A stretch of DNA of 64,000 nucleotides from Spirochaetota bacterium (GTDB lineage Bacteria; Spirochaetota; Spirochaetia; Treponematales; UBA12059), in the NCBI GenBank assembly GCA_018816345.1, contig JAHIWG010000017.1, forward strand, positions 21,536 to 85,535, written 5' to 3'. Each line of letters begins with the position of its first letter. The stretch's first letter is position 1. The notes below the pieces were generated by a model, which saw only the letters and a program-made list of their open reading frames with translations, ran no database searches and was not told where the DNA came from. The translations under genes and the position numbers were made by a program. Of this stretch, positions 16,967 through 25,763 are shown piece after piece.

Positions 16967-18190
16967 TTAGGGGACGAGTTCCAGGTTCTTGGTCGAGCCG
17001 CCCGCCGGCAGGCGTTCGGTCTCCAGGTAGTACAGGCCTTCCTGGTGGCAGGTGTCGCAGTCCCTGGTGCGGTCCGTGCGCTTCGCTATGTTGTGCGGTA
17101 CCGTGTCCCAGTAGTTGGGCAGCGAGTCGTAGTTCTTCATCTCGAGGCCCGCGGGGGCGAACGTGGCGCGCCCCGTGGGGATGAGCCTGAGCGTGGTCAG
17201 CTGGCCCGGCGTCCTGGGGCTGTGCCCGAGCACGATGGCGGGGCTGGCCGAGGCTCCTCCGCCTAGGTGGCAGGAGCTGCATTGCCTGTACGCGGAGGCC
17301 GTATGGCAGGCGGAGCACGAGACGCCGTCCGCGTGCGTGGCGTGCGTTTCCTTCGTGGAGGCCTTTCCTAGCTTCGACAGGTCGTGGCACCCGGCGCATG
17401 ACGGCTTATCCGCCACTTGCTTGCGCCCCTCGTAGGCGACGCCGTCGCCGTGGAACTGCTTGCCCTCGTGGCAATCCGAGCAGGTCATGCCCTTGCGGTA
17501 ATGCACGTCCGGGGTACCGCCGTAATCGCCGGTGAATTCCGGCCATACGCGCCCTCCGTGGCATAGCGCGCAGGTCTTGTCCTCCGCCTTCTTCACGAAA
17601 CGGTGGCCGTCCAGTAAGCCTGAATCCACGCCCGAGATTACCGGGCTCTTGACGTGGCAGTCCCCGCACGAGGCGTGGCAGCTGCGGCACGATTGCTGGA
17701 ACACCTTCTCCTCGAAGATCCGCTCGCCGGGGGCGTCGAATCGCGGCGATACGCCGTGCTTCATGCCGGCGGCCGTGTAATGCAGGGAGAGCGTGTACGT
17801 CTTGGCCGTCTCCTCGTGGCATTGGCCGCAGGAGCCGACGGGATCGTCGGAGGGACGCCTCACGAGGCCCGTATGGGCTCCGTCCTTGGCAGCCTTGGAC
17901 GAATCGCCCTTGTGGCATGCGGTACAATCGAGGTAGAAGTGGGCATCGCCCTCGAGCGCGTCCTTAGAGACTACATAGCCCATGTAATAATCCGCCCGAA
18001 CCGGGGGAGGAGCGCCAGCTCACCCCTCGCCTTCGGCGGATCCGCCCGAGGGCGGGACGACGAGCCGCTTCATCGTCGCTTCGTTCGTATGGCAGTCGAG
18101 GCAGCTCGAGCCCGAGGCATTCGCGGCGAGCGTTCCGGCGCCGAACAGGGCGACGAGGATCATGGCCCGCGTCGAGGTCGCCGTATTCAC
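16967..18190 (-). CDS. Exported multihaem cytochrome c, interrupted by an in-frame TGA
   Basis: The reading frame starts at GTG 18190 behind AAGGAGG and encodes a signal peptide (MILVALFGAGTLAANA region), a CLDCH haem motif, then a TGA at 18020-18022 (codon 57). It continues in the same frame to 16967. The downstream part has ten more CxxCH sites (CTACH, CGQCH, CRSCH, CGDCH, CALCH, CSDCH, CAGCH, CSACH, CSSCH, CDTCH), giving eleven haems in 407 codons. An ATG at 17983 beyond the TGA would yield a protein without a signal peptide, which could not receive haem c. The rhodanese follows and ResB/CcsA lie divergently. It is probably a periplasmic electron carrier or reductase subunit; whether full-length protein is made is unresolved. 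Confidence 0.75.
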
Positions 18191-18371
18191 TATGGAACCT
18201 CCTTACGCGTAATAGGACGGGGCCGACGGCCCCGATAGATATACCGAATGATACTAGATGAATATAGAGGTGTAAATAGATAAAAAAAAATCTATATATT
18301 AGTAATTTACTTAAGTTGACAGTTCCGTTCCGCGTGAAGTAGGCTGTCTGGCCTATCGGAGAGGACGTACC
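18191..18371. promoter_or_regulatory. AT-rich divergent control region between cytochrome c and ResB/CcsA genes
   Basis: 181 bp with a sharply AT-rich core (about 18240-18315). It contains a GGGGCC-GAC-GGCCCC hairpin near the cytochrome start and a dyad ATAGAT (18276-18281), eight A, ATCTAT (18290-18295). On the plus strand TTGACA at 18316-18321 could serve resB with a weak TAGGCT at 18340-18345. Confidence 0.45.
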
Positions 18372-19304
18372 TTGAAGAAATTCATAGCTTGGATATCCTC
18401 GATGAGGCTCGCCATCGTCCTCATCGCCTACCTCGTCGCGACGTGCATAGCGGCGACCCTCGTGCCGCAAGGCCTGTCCGAGGAGGCGTACGACGCCATG
18501 TACCCCCGGCTCGTGGCCTTGCTCGTCGTGCAGACGGGGTTCGGCCGTTTCTTCAGCTCAATCCTGTTCATCATCCCGGCCTTCCTATTCTTCGCTAATC
18601 TCTCCGCGTGCACGGTCAAGCGCCTGGTCCGCGAGGCGCGGAAGAAGCGCGGCCGGAGGCACGGTCCCGATATCCTTCACGTAGGCCTCATGGCGCTGGT
18701 AGTCGGCAGCGTATGGTCGTTCTCCGGGCATCGGCAGGGCTTCGTAACGCTGTCGCCCGGCGATAGCGTTAACCTGCCCGGCGGCTCGGTGCTGCATCTA
18801 GACGACTTCCGCTTCGAGCGGTATCCCGACGGCCGCCCTCGGGATTGGGTCTCGGTCGTGACCGTCCTGGAAGGCGGCGCCCCGGTATTGGAGAAGGCGG
18901 AGATCCGCGTCAACTCGCCGCTACGGTACTCGGGCCTCACGTTCTACCAGGCTAGCTACGAGGAGGCGCCGGCGCTCGCCCTGGCCGATCCCGCCGGCGG
19001 CGAGATTATCCTGGCCCAGGGCGAGGAGCGCGTGGTGGGCGGCACGGCCTATTACTTCATGTCGCCCGAGGCCGACGGTATCCGCGCCGTGATGCGAGTA
19101 GGCGCTGGCGCCGAGGGTAAGACGGTCAGGGCCGGCCCGGGCGACGGGGTCGGCGAGCTCGAGGTCGTCGGCCTTCGCGCGGGCCTGGCGACCGGCATCG
19201 AGGCCGTGTCGGATCCCGGCTATCCGCTGGTCATGGTCGCGCTCGCGCTCATAGCGCTGGGCACGGCGTGGACTTTCGCTCAGAAGCTAAAGGAGGGCGT
19301 ATGA
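18372..19304 (+). CDS. ResB-like cytochrome c biogenesis protein
   Basis: TTG 18372 follows GGAGAGGA. The 310-residue protein has the ResB plan: a first membrane segment (MRLAIVLIAYLVATCIAATL-VPQG), a second (ILFIIPAFLFFANLSACTVK), a third (LHVGLMALVVGSVWSFSG), a large extracytoplasmic domain with RVNSPLRYSGLTFYQASYEE, and a last segment near the C-terminus. With CcsA it forms system II, which carries haem across the membrane and ligates it to CxxCH apocytochromes. The ccsA start overlaps its stop. It is divergent from the multihaem cytochrome, its likely client. Confidence 0.88.
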   Translation: MKKFIAWISSMRLAIVLIAYLVATCIAATLVPQGLSEEAYDAMYPRLVALLVVQTGFGRFFSSILFIIPAFLFFANLSACTVKRLVREARKKRGRRHGPDILHVGLMALVVGSVWSFSGHRQGFVTLSPGDSVNLPGGSVLHLDDFRFERYPDGRPRDWVSVVTVLEGGAPVLEKAEIRVNSPLRYSGLTFYQASYEEAPALALADPAGGEIILAQGEERVVGGTAYYFMSPEADGIRAVMRVGAGAEGKTVRAGPGDGVGELEVVGLRAGLATGIEAVSDPGYPLVMVALALIALGTAWTFAQKLKEGV

Positions 19305-20101
19305 GCCTAGACTCCGTTTTCGCGAACGCCGCGTTCGCGCTGTTCCTAGCCTCGGCCGCCGTTCAGGTAGTCTTCATCTTCAAGAGGAACGCCGGGACTG
19401 ACGCGATAGGCCCGTGGATACTGCTCGCCGCCTCCGCCTCGCTGCTCGTCGCGCTGGCGCTGCGCAGCCTCGAGGTAGGCTTCGTGGCGCTAACCAGTAC
19501 CTACGAGTCGCTAGCCTTCTTCGCGGCCGTCATAGGCGCGGTGTGCTTCGCCTATCGCTACCAGAGGCGCCTCCCGTACAAGCCCGCGGCCGTATTCGGC
19601 TCTACCATGGTCGCCGTGGTCATGCTCGCGGTGGCGAGCTCGCCTTTGATACCCAAGGAGGCCCTGCCGCCTATACCGGCCCTACGCTCGGCCTGGCTCC
19701 TCCTGCACGTCAGCTTCACCTTCGTAGGCGAGGCGTTCTTCGTCGCGGGCTTCGTCACGTCGATACTGTTCCTGTTCTCGAAGGACGGCGAGCGCAGGCT
19801 AGAGCTCGACAGGCTGACGTATACCGCCATAGCCGTCGGCTACCCGTTCTTCACGGCCGGGGCGCTCGTGTTCGGCGCCATATGGGCCGAGCAGGCGTGG
19901 GGGCGGTGGTGGAGCTGGGACCCGAAGGAGACCTGGGGCCTAATCACGTGGCTGGTCTATACCGCGTACCTGCACCTGCGCCTCGTGATGAAGCGCAAGG
20001 ACTCCCTCCCGGCGATCGTCGCCGTCGCGGGCTTCCTATGCGCGGCGTTCACGTTCTTCGGCGTCAATTACCTCCTGCCCGGCTTGCACAGCTACGGCTG
20101 A
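19301..20101 (+). CDS. ccsA: CcsA/CcmC-family haem lyase subunit
   Basis: ATG 19301 overlaps the resB stop. The 266-residue membrane protein has about eight segments. The Trp-rich haem-handling signature is W-G-R-W-W-S-W-D-P-K-E-T-W-G, flanked by His-containing segments (LHVSFTFVGEAFF before it and GVNYLLPGLHSYG at the end). Together with ResB it constitutes the system II cytochrome c synthase. No CcdA or ResA thiol-reduction gene lies in the window. Confidence 0.9.
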   Translation: MSLDSVFANAAFALFLASAAVQVVFIFKRNAGTDAIGPWILLAASASLLVALALRSLEVGFVALTSTYESLAFFAAVIGAVCFAYRYQRRLPYKPAAVFGSTMVAVVMLAVASSPLIPKEALPPIPALRSAWLLLHVSFTFVGEAFFVAGFVTSILFLFSKDGERRLELDRLTYTAIAVGYPFFTAGALVFGAIWAEQAWGRWWSWDPKETWGLITWLVYTAYLHLRLVMKRKDSLPAIVAVAGFLCAAFTFFGVNYLLPGLHSYG

Positions 20102-21357
20102 GCCTTCTTAGGCGGCGGAGCGCATATCCTGACCTCGGATCCGCGCCCGCCCAGGTCCATGATCTCGATGGCGCCGCGTATCTGCATGACGAGGGCGTTG
20201 ATGATGGTATAGCCCATGCCGCCGTCGCCTTTCCTCGGGTCGAATCCCGGAGGGAAGCCGGATCCGTCGTCGGCTACCGATACGCATACCTCGCCCTCCT
20301 CGGAGCCCCGGACGCTTACCGATATCGAACCGGAAGTCCCGGGGGCGAACGCGTACTTGAACGAGTTGGTGACGAGCTCGTTGACGATGAGCCCGAGCGG
20401 CACGGCCCTGTCCAGCTCCAGGGCCGTGCCGTCCGCGTCCACGGAGGCCCGAATCCAGCGGTCAGGCCTGGTCCAGCTGGCCTCCAGGCCGGCGACCAGG
20501 TCCGATAGGTACTCGCCGGCCGGTATGGACGAGAAATCCTTGGACCGGTACAGCTGGTCGTGCACTGCCGCCATGGCCCTGATCCGGCTCTGGCTGTCTA
20601 AGAACAGCTCCTGGTCGTACGGATCCTTGGCCCGGGCCGACTGCATCGACAGGAGGCTGGAGACGATCTGCATATTATTCTTGACGCGATGGTGGATCTC
20701 CTTAAGGAGGGCCTCCTTCTCTGCTATCGACTCCGTCTTCTGCTCCTCGGCCCGGTAGCGCTCCGTTATGTCCCGGCATATGGCGAGCGCGGAATTGTCC
20801 GCGAGCCTGACGACGCGGGCCTCGAAGCGAGCCTGGGGTTCCATCGGCAGGCAGTATTCGAATAGCTGAGGGCCCATGCCGGCTAGAGCCCGCCGTATGG
20901 CCTCGAGCGTCTTCGCCTGTAGCTCGTCGTCCCCGAAAATCTCGCCGATGGTCTTCCCTACGAATAGATCCGGGTCGACGGCGTACCCGGTGCTGCCGCT
21001 GCGTAGATACCCCGTATAGCGAGCCTCGGAATCGTAGGTGAAAATGAGATCGGGCATAGCGCTCAATACGGCTTCCTGCCTGAGCTCCAAGTTCTCGAGC
21101 TTGGCGACCTTCTCCTGTAGCTCCTCGTGCTGGGCGGAGATCCTCCTGCGCAGCAGGAACGCCGATACGCCCGAGCTCAAGGCCGCGCCGAGCGCCAGGA
21201 CGGCGAATAGGACTACGACGCTGACGATGCGCGGATCGCTCATGGAGCTCAGCGGCGTCGCGTACAGCTCCCGGAGCGACGTGTCGGACGAGGCTATCGC
21301 AGGCGACGCCCAGACGGCTATCGCCAATAAGGTTCCGCGTCTAATCGTCAGTCTCAA
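20092..21357 (-). CDS. Orphan sensor histidine kinase (PAS, HisKA_2)
   Basis: A 421-residue protein with a signal-like N-terminus, a short extracytoplasmic loop, a membrane segment (IVSVVVLFAVLALGAALSSG), a coiled coil (AQHEELQEKVAKLENLELRQ), one PAS domain (about 95-205) ending in ICRDITERYRAEE, a HisKA_2 phosphoacceptor (KEALLKEIHHRVKNNMQIVS, His about 225) and an HATPase domain with VNELVTNSFKYAF and VADDGSGFPPGF. No response regulator lies nearby. It converges on ccsA with a 10-bp overlap. Confidence 0.85.
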   Translation of the reverse strand: MRLTIRRGTLLAIAVWASPAIASSDTSLRELYATPLSSMSDPRIVSVVVLFAVLALGAALSSGVSAFLLRRRISAQHEELQEKVAKLENLELRQEAVLSAMPDLIFTYDSEARYTGYLRSGSTGYAVDPDLFVGKTIGEIFGDDELQAKTLEAIRRALAGMGPQLFEYCLPMEPQARFEARVVRLADNSALAICRDITERYRAEEQKTESIAEKEALLKEIHHRVKNNMQIVSSLLSMQSARAKDPYDQELFLDSQSRIRAMAAVHDQLYRSKDFSSIPAGEYLSDLVAGLEASWTRPDRWIRASVDADGTALELDRAVPLGLIVNELVTNSFKYAFAPGTSGSISVSVRGSEEGEVCVSVADDGSGFPPGFDPRKGDGGMGYTIINALVMQIRGAIEIMDLGGRGSEVRICAPPPKKAQP

Positions 21358-21494
21358 TAGGGGCCCCCGCTCACGTTAGGATGGTATAGTGTAGTTCGCG
21401 GGGAGAATCGCCTTCAAGCCCTCGGGCGTTCATTCCGCGCGACTGAGTCCATGAAGGACCTTGCCAACATCCTCTCGCCGTGCAAGGATACGCC

Positions 21495-22622
21495 ATGAGC
21501 GAATCGATTGCGCGATCTCTACGGTTGCCTTCGCTAAGCATCGACCTGGGCGCCGTAGAATCGAATACCCTGGCCGTGCGAAGGCTGTGCGAGGCGAGCG
21601 GCATCGCGCTCACGGGCGTGGTGAAAGGCGCGGGAGGCCTCGTCCCGGTCGCCGCCGCCATGGCGCGCGGAGGCTGCCGAGCGCTGGCCAGTTCCAGGCT
21701 CGAGCAGCTTCGAGGCTTGCGCGCCGCGCGCGAATCGGGCGTCCTCCCAGGAGGCCTGGGGCTAGGCCTCCTCCGCGTGCCCGGGGCCAGCGAGCTCGCC
21801 GAGGCCGTCGCGCTGGCCGACTGGAGCCTGCAGTCGGACCCTGCCGCGCTGTCGCTCGCGGCCGCAGCCGCCCGAGAGTCGGGCGCGCGGCACGGCGTAG
21901 TCCTCATGCTTGACCTGGGCGACCTCCGCGAGGGCTGGTTCGACGACGACGAGTTGGTGGAGGAGGCCGTCAGGGTGGAGCGCGGCCTGCCCTCCCTGTT
22001 CCTTAGGGGGATAGGCACTAACCTAGGCTGCTACGGTTCGATACTGCCGGCGGAATGCAACCTGGGGCGGCTATGCCGGGTCGCCGCCCGGATAGAGGCC
22101 GCTATAGGGAGGAAGCTCGACGTAGTCTCGGGCGGGGCCACCTCGAGCCTGCCCTTGCTCCTCCGCGGAGGCATGCCGGAGGGAGTCACCGAGCTGCGTA
22201 TAGGGGAGGGCGCGCTATGCGCCATGGACCTGCCGCGCTTCTACGGCGTCCAGGCGCCCGGCGTCTCCTCTGGAGCGTTCGTCCTGCGAGCCGAGATAGT
22301 GGAGAAGCGCATAAAGCCTAGCCTGCCGGTCGGGGAGCGCTGCGTGGACGCCTTCGGCCGCTGCCCCGATTACGAGGACCGCGGCCTGCGTACCAGGCTC
22401 CTCCTGGCGGTAGGCAAGCGCGACGTCGGCAGCCACGAGTACCTCGAGCCGCGCGATCCGCGTATCCACGTGATAGGCAGCTCGAGCGACCACCTCATTT
22501 GCGAGGCCGACGAGCCCTGCGACGACCTGCGCTACGGGACCGTCCTCGAGTTCGACCTCCTCTACGGCGCGATGCTGTTCCTCTCGGACGGCGACCCCTA
22601 CGCGGAGGTGTCCTACCGCTAG
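21495..22622 (+). CDS. PLP-dependent ornithine-racemase-like protein (alanine racemase N-terminal fold)
   Basis: ATG 21495 is preferred over GTG 21480 because AAGGA lies 7 bases ahead. The 375-residue product has the fold-type III barrel: SIDLGAVESNTLAV, then the PLP lysine in ALTGVVKGAGGLVPVAAAMA, GIGTNLGCYGSILPAECNLG, VVSGGATSSLPLLLRGGMPE and LRIGEGALC. These match ornithine racemases of clostridial amino-acid degradation better than alanine racemase, which starts the Lys motif as VKANAYG. Substrate is therefore inferred. It converges with N-acyl-D-amino-acid deacylase (4-bp overlap), so D-amino-acid metabolism is the local theme. Confidence 0.8.
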   Translation: MSESIARSLRLPSLSIDLGAVESNTLAVRRLCEASGIALTGVVKGAGGLVPVAAAMARGGCRALASSRLEQLRGLRAARESGVLPGGLGLGLLRVPGASELAEAVALADWSLQSDPAALSLAAAAARESGARHGVVLMLDLGDLREGWFDDDELVEEAVRVERGLPSLFLRGIGTNLGCYGSILPAECNLGRLCRVAARIEAAIGRKLDVVSGGATSSLPLLLRGGMPEGVTELRIGEGALCAMDLPRFYGVQAPGVSSGAFVLRAEIVEKRIKPSLPVGERCVDAFGRCPDYEDRGLRTRLLLAVGKRDVGSHEYLEPRDPRIHVIGSSSDHLICEADEPCDDLRYGTVLEFDLLYGAMLFLSDGDPYAEVSYR

Positions 22623-23968
22623 CGAGCGTCCGCCGTCCCCTTGAACAGTAGCCGTCCCGCAGGTTCCGCCGCGCAGGTCCCGTGGTCGACCGCCATCGCG
22701 CCGTCCACGAACACGTAGGCTATCCCCTCCGGCGGCGCGAGCTGGTCGGCGAACGTCGCCTTGTCGCGTAGCGCTTCAGGGTCGAAGACGACCGCGTCCG
22801 CCGGGGAGCCCATAGCGAGGGCGCCCGAGTCGAGCCAGGCCATGGAGGCCGGCAGGCTCGTGGCGTGCCTGACGGCCTCGGGCCACGACAGGCCCGCCTC
22901 GCGAAGGATGCGCAGCGCCCGCGGGAAGGTTCCCGCCGCCCTGGGGTGGCCCTGGCCGTCGTGCAGGACCCCGTCGGAAGCGACGGCGCAGGAAGGATGC
23001 GCGAGGCAGGTGCGTATCTCCTCGCCGTTCATGACGTGGGCGATGACGAGCGCCTCCGGGTCGTTGGCCCTGAGGTCGGCGTACGACTCGGGCGTCAGCC
23101 TCGCGCCCTTGTGCTTGCCGCTAGCGGCCTCGAGGTCGGAAAGCCCTTTCTGCCATCGCTCCTCGAAACCCGGGTCGAAGACGGCCGAGCCGATGTGCGT
23201 GCAGAAGGCGTCGTAGGGGTAGCAGTCGAAGCTCATGTCGAGCCCCTCCGCCTTGGCCGCCTCGACGAGGCCCACGGCCTCGGCGCAGTAGCCGAAGGCC
23301 GTCATGCTGCCTATATGCGATACCTGCACGCGAACCTTGAAGCGCCTAGCTATGTCGATGACCTCGCGCACGCCCTCCAGGCAGCGCGGGCCGTCGTAGC
23401 GTATATGCACCGATATCCAGCGTTCCGGAAGGCCCGAGAGGAGGGACGCCAGGGCGTCTATCTCCGCGGGGCTCGTGTTGGGCGCGTACTCGAGGCCGAA
23501 CGACAGGCCGAAGCTGCCGCGCTCGAGCTCCCCGCGCAATAGGCCTTGCATCCGGGCTATCTCGGCGGCGGTGGCCGGCCTGTAGGCGTCGTCGATGCCG
23601 ACCGCCTTCCTGAGCGCGGTATGCCCCGTCTGGTAGGCGAGCTTGAGCATAGGAGCCTGCCGCTTGGGCTTATAGGCTTCCATCAAGGGCCCCGAGCCGC
23701 AGTTGCCGGCTATGGCCGTCGTCACGCCCTGGAGGAGCAGGGCGCGCTGTATCGTGTAGAGATCGTCCAGCTCCTCGTCGTGCATATGCGTGTCTACGAA
23801 GCCGGGCGACACGAAGAGGCCCGCGGCGTCTACGACGCGGGCGGCCTCGGGCGCCTCCCGGCCCAGGTATGCGACGCGGCCGCCGGCGAAGCCGACGTTC
23901 GCCTTAAGGAGCGTCCCCGCGATCGGGTCGACGATCGAGCCTCCAGCGATTAAGGTGTCCAGTCTCAT
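22619..23968 (-). CDS. N-acyl-D-amino-acid deacylase-family amidohydrolase
   Basis: The 449-residue TIM-barrel amidohydrolase has the metal motif SPGFVDTHMHDEELDD near residue 55, a family-specific A-G-N-C-G loop near 90, SVHIRYDG, the QVSHIGSMTAFG metal His, and the C-terminal VFVDGAMAVDHG strand. The family hydrolyses N-acyl-D-amino acids, including D-Glu and D-Asp forms. The second amidohydrolase lies upstream on the same strand with a 25-bp gap. Together with the racemase it suggests salvage of D-amino acids, possibly from peptidoglycan. Confidence 0.85.
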   Translation of the reverse strand: MRLDTLIAGGSIVDPIAGTLLKANVGFAGGRVAYLGREAPEAARVVDAAGLFVSPGFVDTHMHDEELDDLYTIQRALLLQGVTTAIAGNCGSGPLMEAYKPKRQAPMLKLAYQTGHTALRKAVGIDDAYRPATAAEIARMQGLLRGELERGSFGLSFGLEYAPNTSPAEIDALASLLSGLPERWISVHIRYDGPRCLEGVREVIDIARRFKVRVQVSHIGSMTAFGYCAEAVGLVEAAKAEGLDMSFDCYPYDAFCTHIGSAVFDPGFEERWQKGLSDLEAASGKHKGARLTPESYADLRANDPEALVIAHVMNGEEIRTCLAHPSCAVASDGVLHDGQGHPRAAGTFPRALRILREAGLSWPEAVRHATSLPASMAWLDSGALAMGSPADAVVFDPEALRDKATFADQLAPPEGIAYVFVDGAMAVDHGTCAAEPAGRLLFKGTADAR

Positions 23969-23993
23969 CGATAGTCCTTCCGTAGCAAGAGCG

Positions 23994-25574
23994 TCATATC
24001 CGCGCCTTTCCGTTTAAAAGCCCGCGCGCGACTAGGCTCGCTGCGCCCTGGCCGGGGCGATACGGCTTGCCGGCGAGGAAGAGGCCCTCTACCCGGAGCC
24101 CCCGAAGCTCCGCGACGGGCACGGCGAGCGGGTTGCCGTCGAGCACGACCATGTCGGCTATCTTGCCCGCCTCGAGGCTGCCGCGTTCCCCGTCGTCGAA
24201 GCCGACGTAGGCCGCGTTCCTGGTATATAGATCGAGGGCTTCCTGTACGCCGAGGGATTGGCCCGGCGCGTAATGGTTGCAGGCCGCGTGGATGCCCGCG
24301 ATGGGATCGGGTACGGTGCACGGGGCGTCCGAGCCGCCTGCCATGACTATGCCCATATCGCGCATCGTCCTGAGCGGCGAGAGCCTCATGGCCCGGTCGC
24401 CCAGTATCGACTCTAGGTACTCGAGCGGTTCCTGCGCCCAGTCGAGGAAGGCCGGCTGGAGGGCAATGGCTATGCCGCGCCGCGCGCAGGCCTCGAGGCC
24501 CGCCACGGTCGGAAGGCAGGCGTGGATAATCGTATGCCTATGGTCGTCGCGGGGGAAGTCGTCGAGGGCGGCCGATATCGACGAGACGGCCTGGTCGAAG
24601 GCCGCGTCGCCGATGGCGTGGATCTCTATCTGGAGCCCGGCCCTGTTCGAGGCTACGCAGAAATCCCTGACCCTGGAGTCCGGGTAGTACAGCACTCCCT
24701 TGGCGGCCGCGGGAGCGAGGCCGGCCGCGGGAGCGTACGGCTTCAGCAGCGCCGCGTCGGCCGATCCGAAGCAGCCGTCGAGGGCGGTGGCGAAGCATCC
24801 GCCTATCCTCGGAAGGCCGCGCTTCCTGACCTTCTCGACGTCCATGGTCTGGAAGAAGACCCGGTAGGTCATCGGGTTGCGGATCCCCCGGGCGAAGAGG
24901 CTCTCGAGCCCGACGTCGAGGTCCATCGGGAACCCCACGCCGGTGACGGAATGCAGCGCCCCGACGCCCATGGCGGCCATGGAGTCGATAGCGGAGAGCA
25001 TGTTGCCCAGCGTGCTCGGAAGCGATACCTTGCCCGTGACGAAGTCCGTGGCGCGGAAGAAGGCCTCCTGGGTCAGGAGGCCCGAGGCCCCGTCGTAGCC
25101 GCGGAGCGAGGCCGTACCCGCGGGCAGGGCCGAGAGGAGCGCCGAGTTGGCTATGGCGGCGTGGCCGTCGTACTTGACAATGTACGCGGGCCTATTAGGG
25201 CACGCCGCGTCGAGGTCGGCCCGGCTAAGAAGACGCCTCTCCGCCACGCTATGGGGCGAGGCCCCGAAACCGAGGACAATGGAGTCCTTCCGGCTCCCGG
25301 CGAAATCGGCGACCGTCTCCTTCGCCTCGGTTATCGACTGGGCGGACCTGACGTCGAGCCCGGCCGAGAACAGCGCGTACGACATGAAGTGTATATGGGT
25401 ATCGGTAAAGGCCGGGAGCAGCGCCTTGCCATCGAGCGCGACCCTTGGAAGGCCCCTATAGGCCTCGGGCAGGCCGTCCCCGACGAAGGCTATCCGGCCG
25501 CCGTCCTCGACGAGGAAGCGGTACGCGCCGCCCGCGGCGTCGCAGCTTATAATCGATCCTTCGTATACGGTCAT
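23994..25574 (-). CDS. YtcJ-like amidohydrolase (Amidohydro_3)
   Basis: A 526-residue metal-dependent hydrolase. The N-terminal beta sandwich (MTVYEGSIISCDAAGG) leads to LLPAFTDTHIHFMSYALFSA with the HxH metal site. Later come the IEIHAIGDAAFDQAV His, HTIIHACLPTVAGLEACARR, the A-G-G-S-D-A-P metal Asp and the closing strand KIADMVVLDGNPLAV. YtcJ-like proteins act on varied C-N or N-acyl substrates, so no substrate is given. It is transcribed ahead of the D-aminoacylase-type gene and probably co-expressed. Confidence 0.85.
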   Translation of the reverse strand: MTVYEGSIISCDAAGGAYRFLVEDGGRIAFVGDGLPEAYRGLPRVALDGKALLPAFTDTHIHFMSYALFSAGLDVRSAQSITEAKETVADFAGSRKDSIVLGFGASPHSVAERRLLSRADLDAACPNRPAYIVKYDGHAAIANSALLSALPAGTASLRGYDGASGLLTQEAFFRATDFVTGKVSLPSTLGNMLSAIDSMAAMGVGALHSVTGVGFPMDLDVGLESLFARGIRNPMTYRVFFQTMDVEKVRKRGLPRIGGCFATALDGCFGSADAALLKPYAPAAGLAPAAAKGVLYYPDSRVRDFCVASNRAGLQIEIHAIGDAAFDQAVSSISAALDDFPRDDHRHTIIHACLPTVAGLEACARRGIAIALQPAFLDWAQEPLEYLESILGDRAMRLSPLRTMRDMGIVMAGGSDAPCTVPDPIAGIHAACNHYAPGQSLGVQEALDLYTRNAAYVGFDDGERGSLEAGKIADMVVLDGNPLAVPVAELRGLRVEGLFLAGKPYRPGQGAASLVARGLLNGKARI

Positions 25575-25657
25575 GGGATCCCCCTTCGCGCGGCTCTCCG
25601 CGAGTATATCCCTACGAGGCGTTCCTGTCCAAGGAAACGCTCCGTACGCCGGGCCCG

Positions 25658-25687
25658 TTGACCTCGACGCCGGGAGCGCTATAGAAT
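25658..25687 (+). promoter_or_regulatory. tyrS promoter placing transcription start at the leader-peptide ATG
   Basis: TTGACC (25658-25663), 18 bp, TAGAAT (25682-25687). Initiation 7-8 bases beyond the -10 box would fall on or next to the A of ATG at 25695, so the leader ORF would be leaderless. No ribosome-binding site stands before that ATG. Confidence 0.6.
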
Positions 25688-25694
25688 GATCCTC

Positions 25695-25763
25695 ATGACG
25701 ACCCGTATGCCGGCCTCGGCGCAGTACTATTATTACTCCTCGCGCCGAGCGTACCGGGACTAG
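25695..25763 (+). CDS. Tyrosine-rich leader peptide of tyrS (attenuator)
   Basis: A 22-codon ORF encodes MTTRMPASAQ, then four consecutive Tyr (tac tat tat tac, 25725-25736), then SSRRA-Y-RD and TAG. Five of 22 residues are Tyr. The Tyr run lies in the loop of an 8-bp hairpin (25715-25722 with 25742-25749), and an intrinsic terminator follows. This is the classic layout of ribosome-mediated attenuation: scarce Tyr-tRNA stalls the ribosome on the run, changes the downstream folding and lets polymerase reach tyrS. Confidence 0.8.
   Translation: MTTRMPASAQYYYYSSRRAYRD

Noticed and set aside
18020-18022. TGA of the cytochrome as a selenocysteine codon
   Set aside because: A hairpin with GU in its loop does follow, but the position is a Gly/Ala/Pro linker, not a redox site, and no Sec machinery is in the window. 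Nonsense mutation or read error is simpler.
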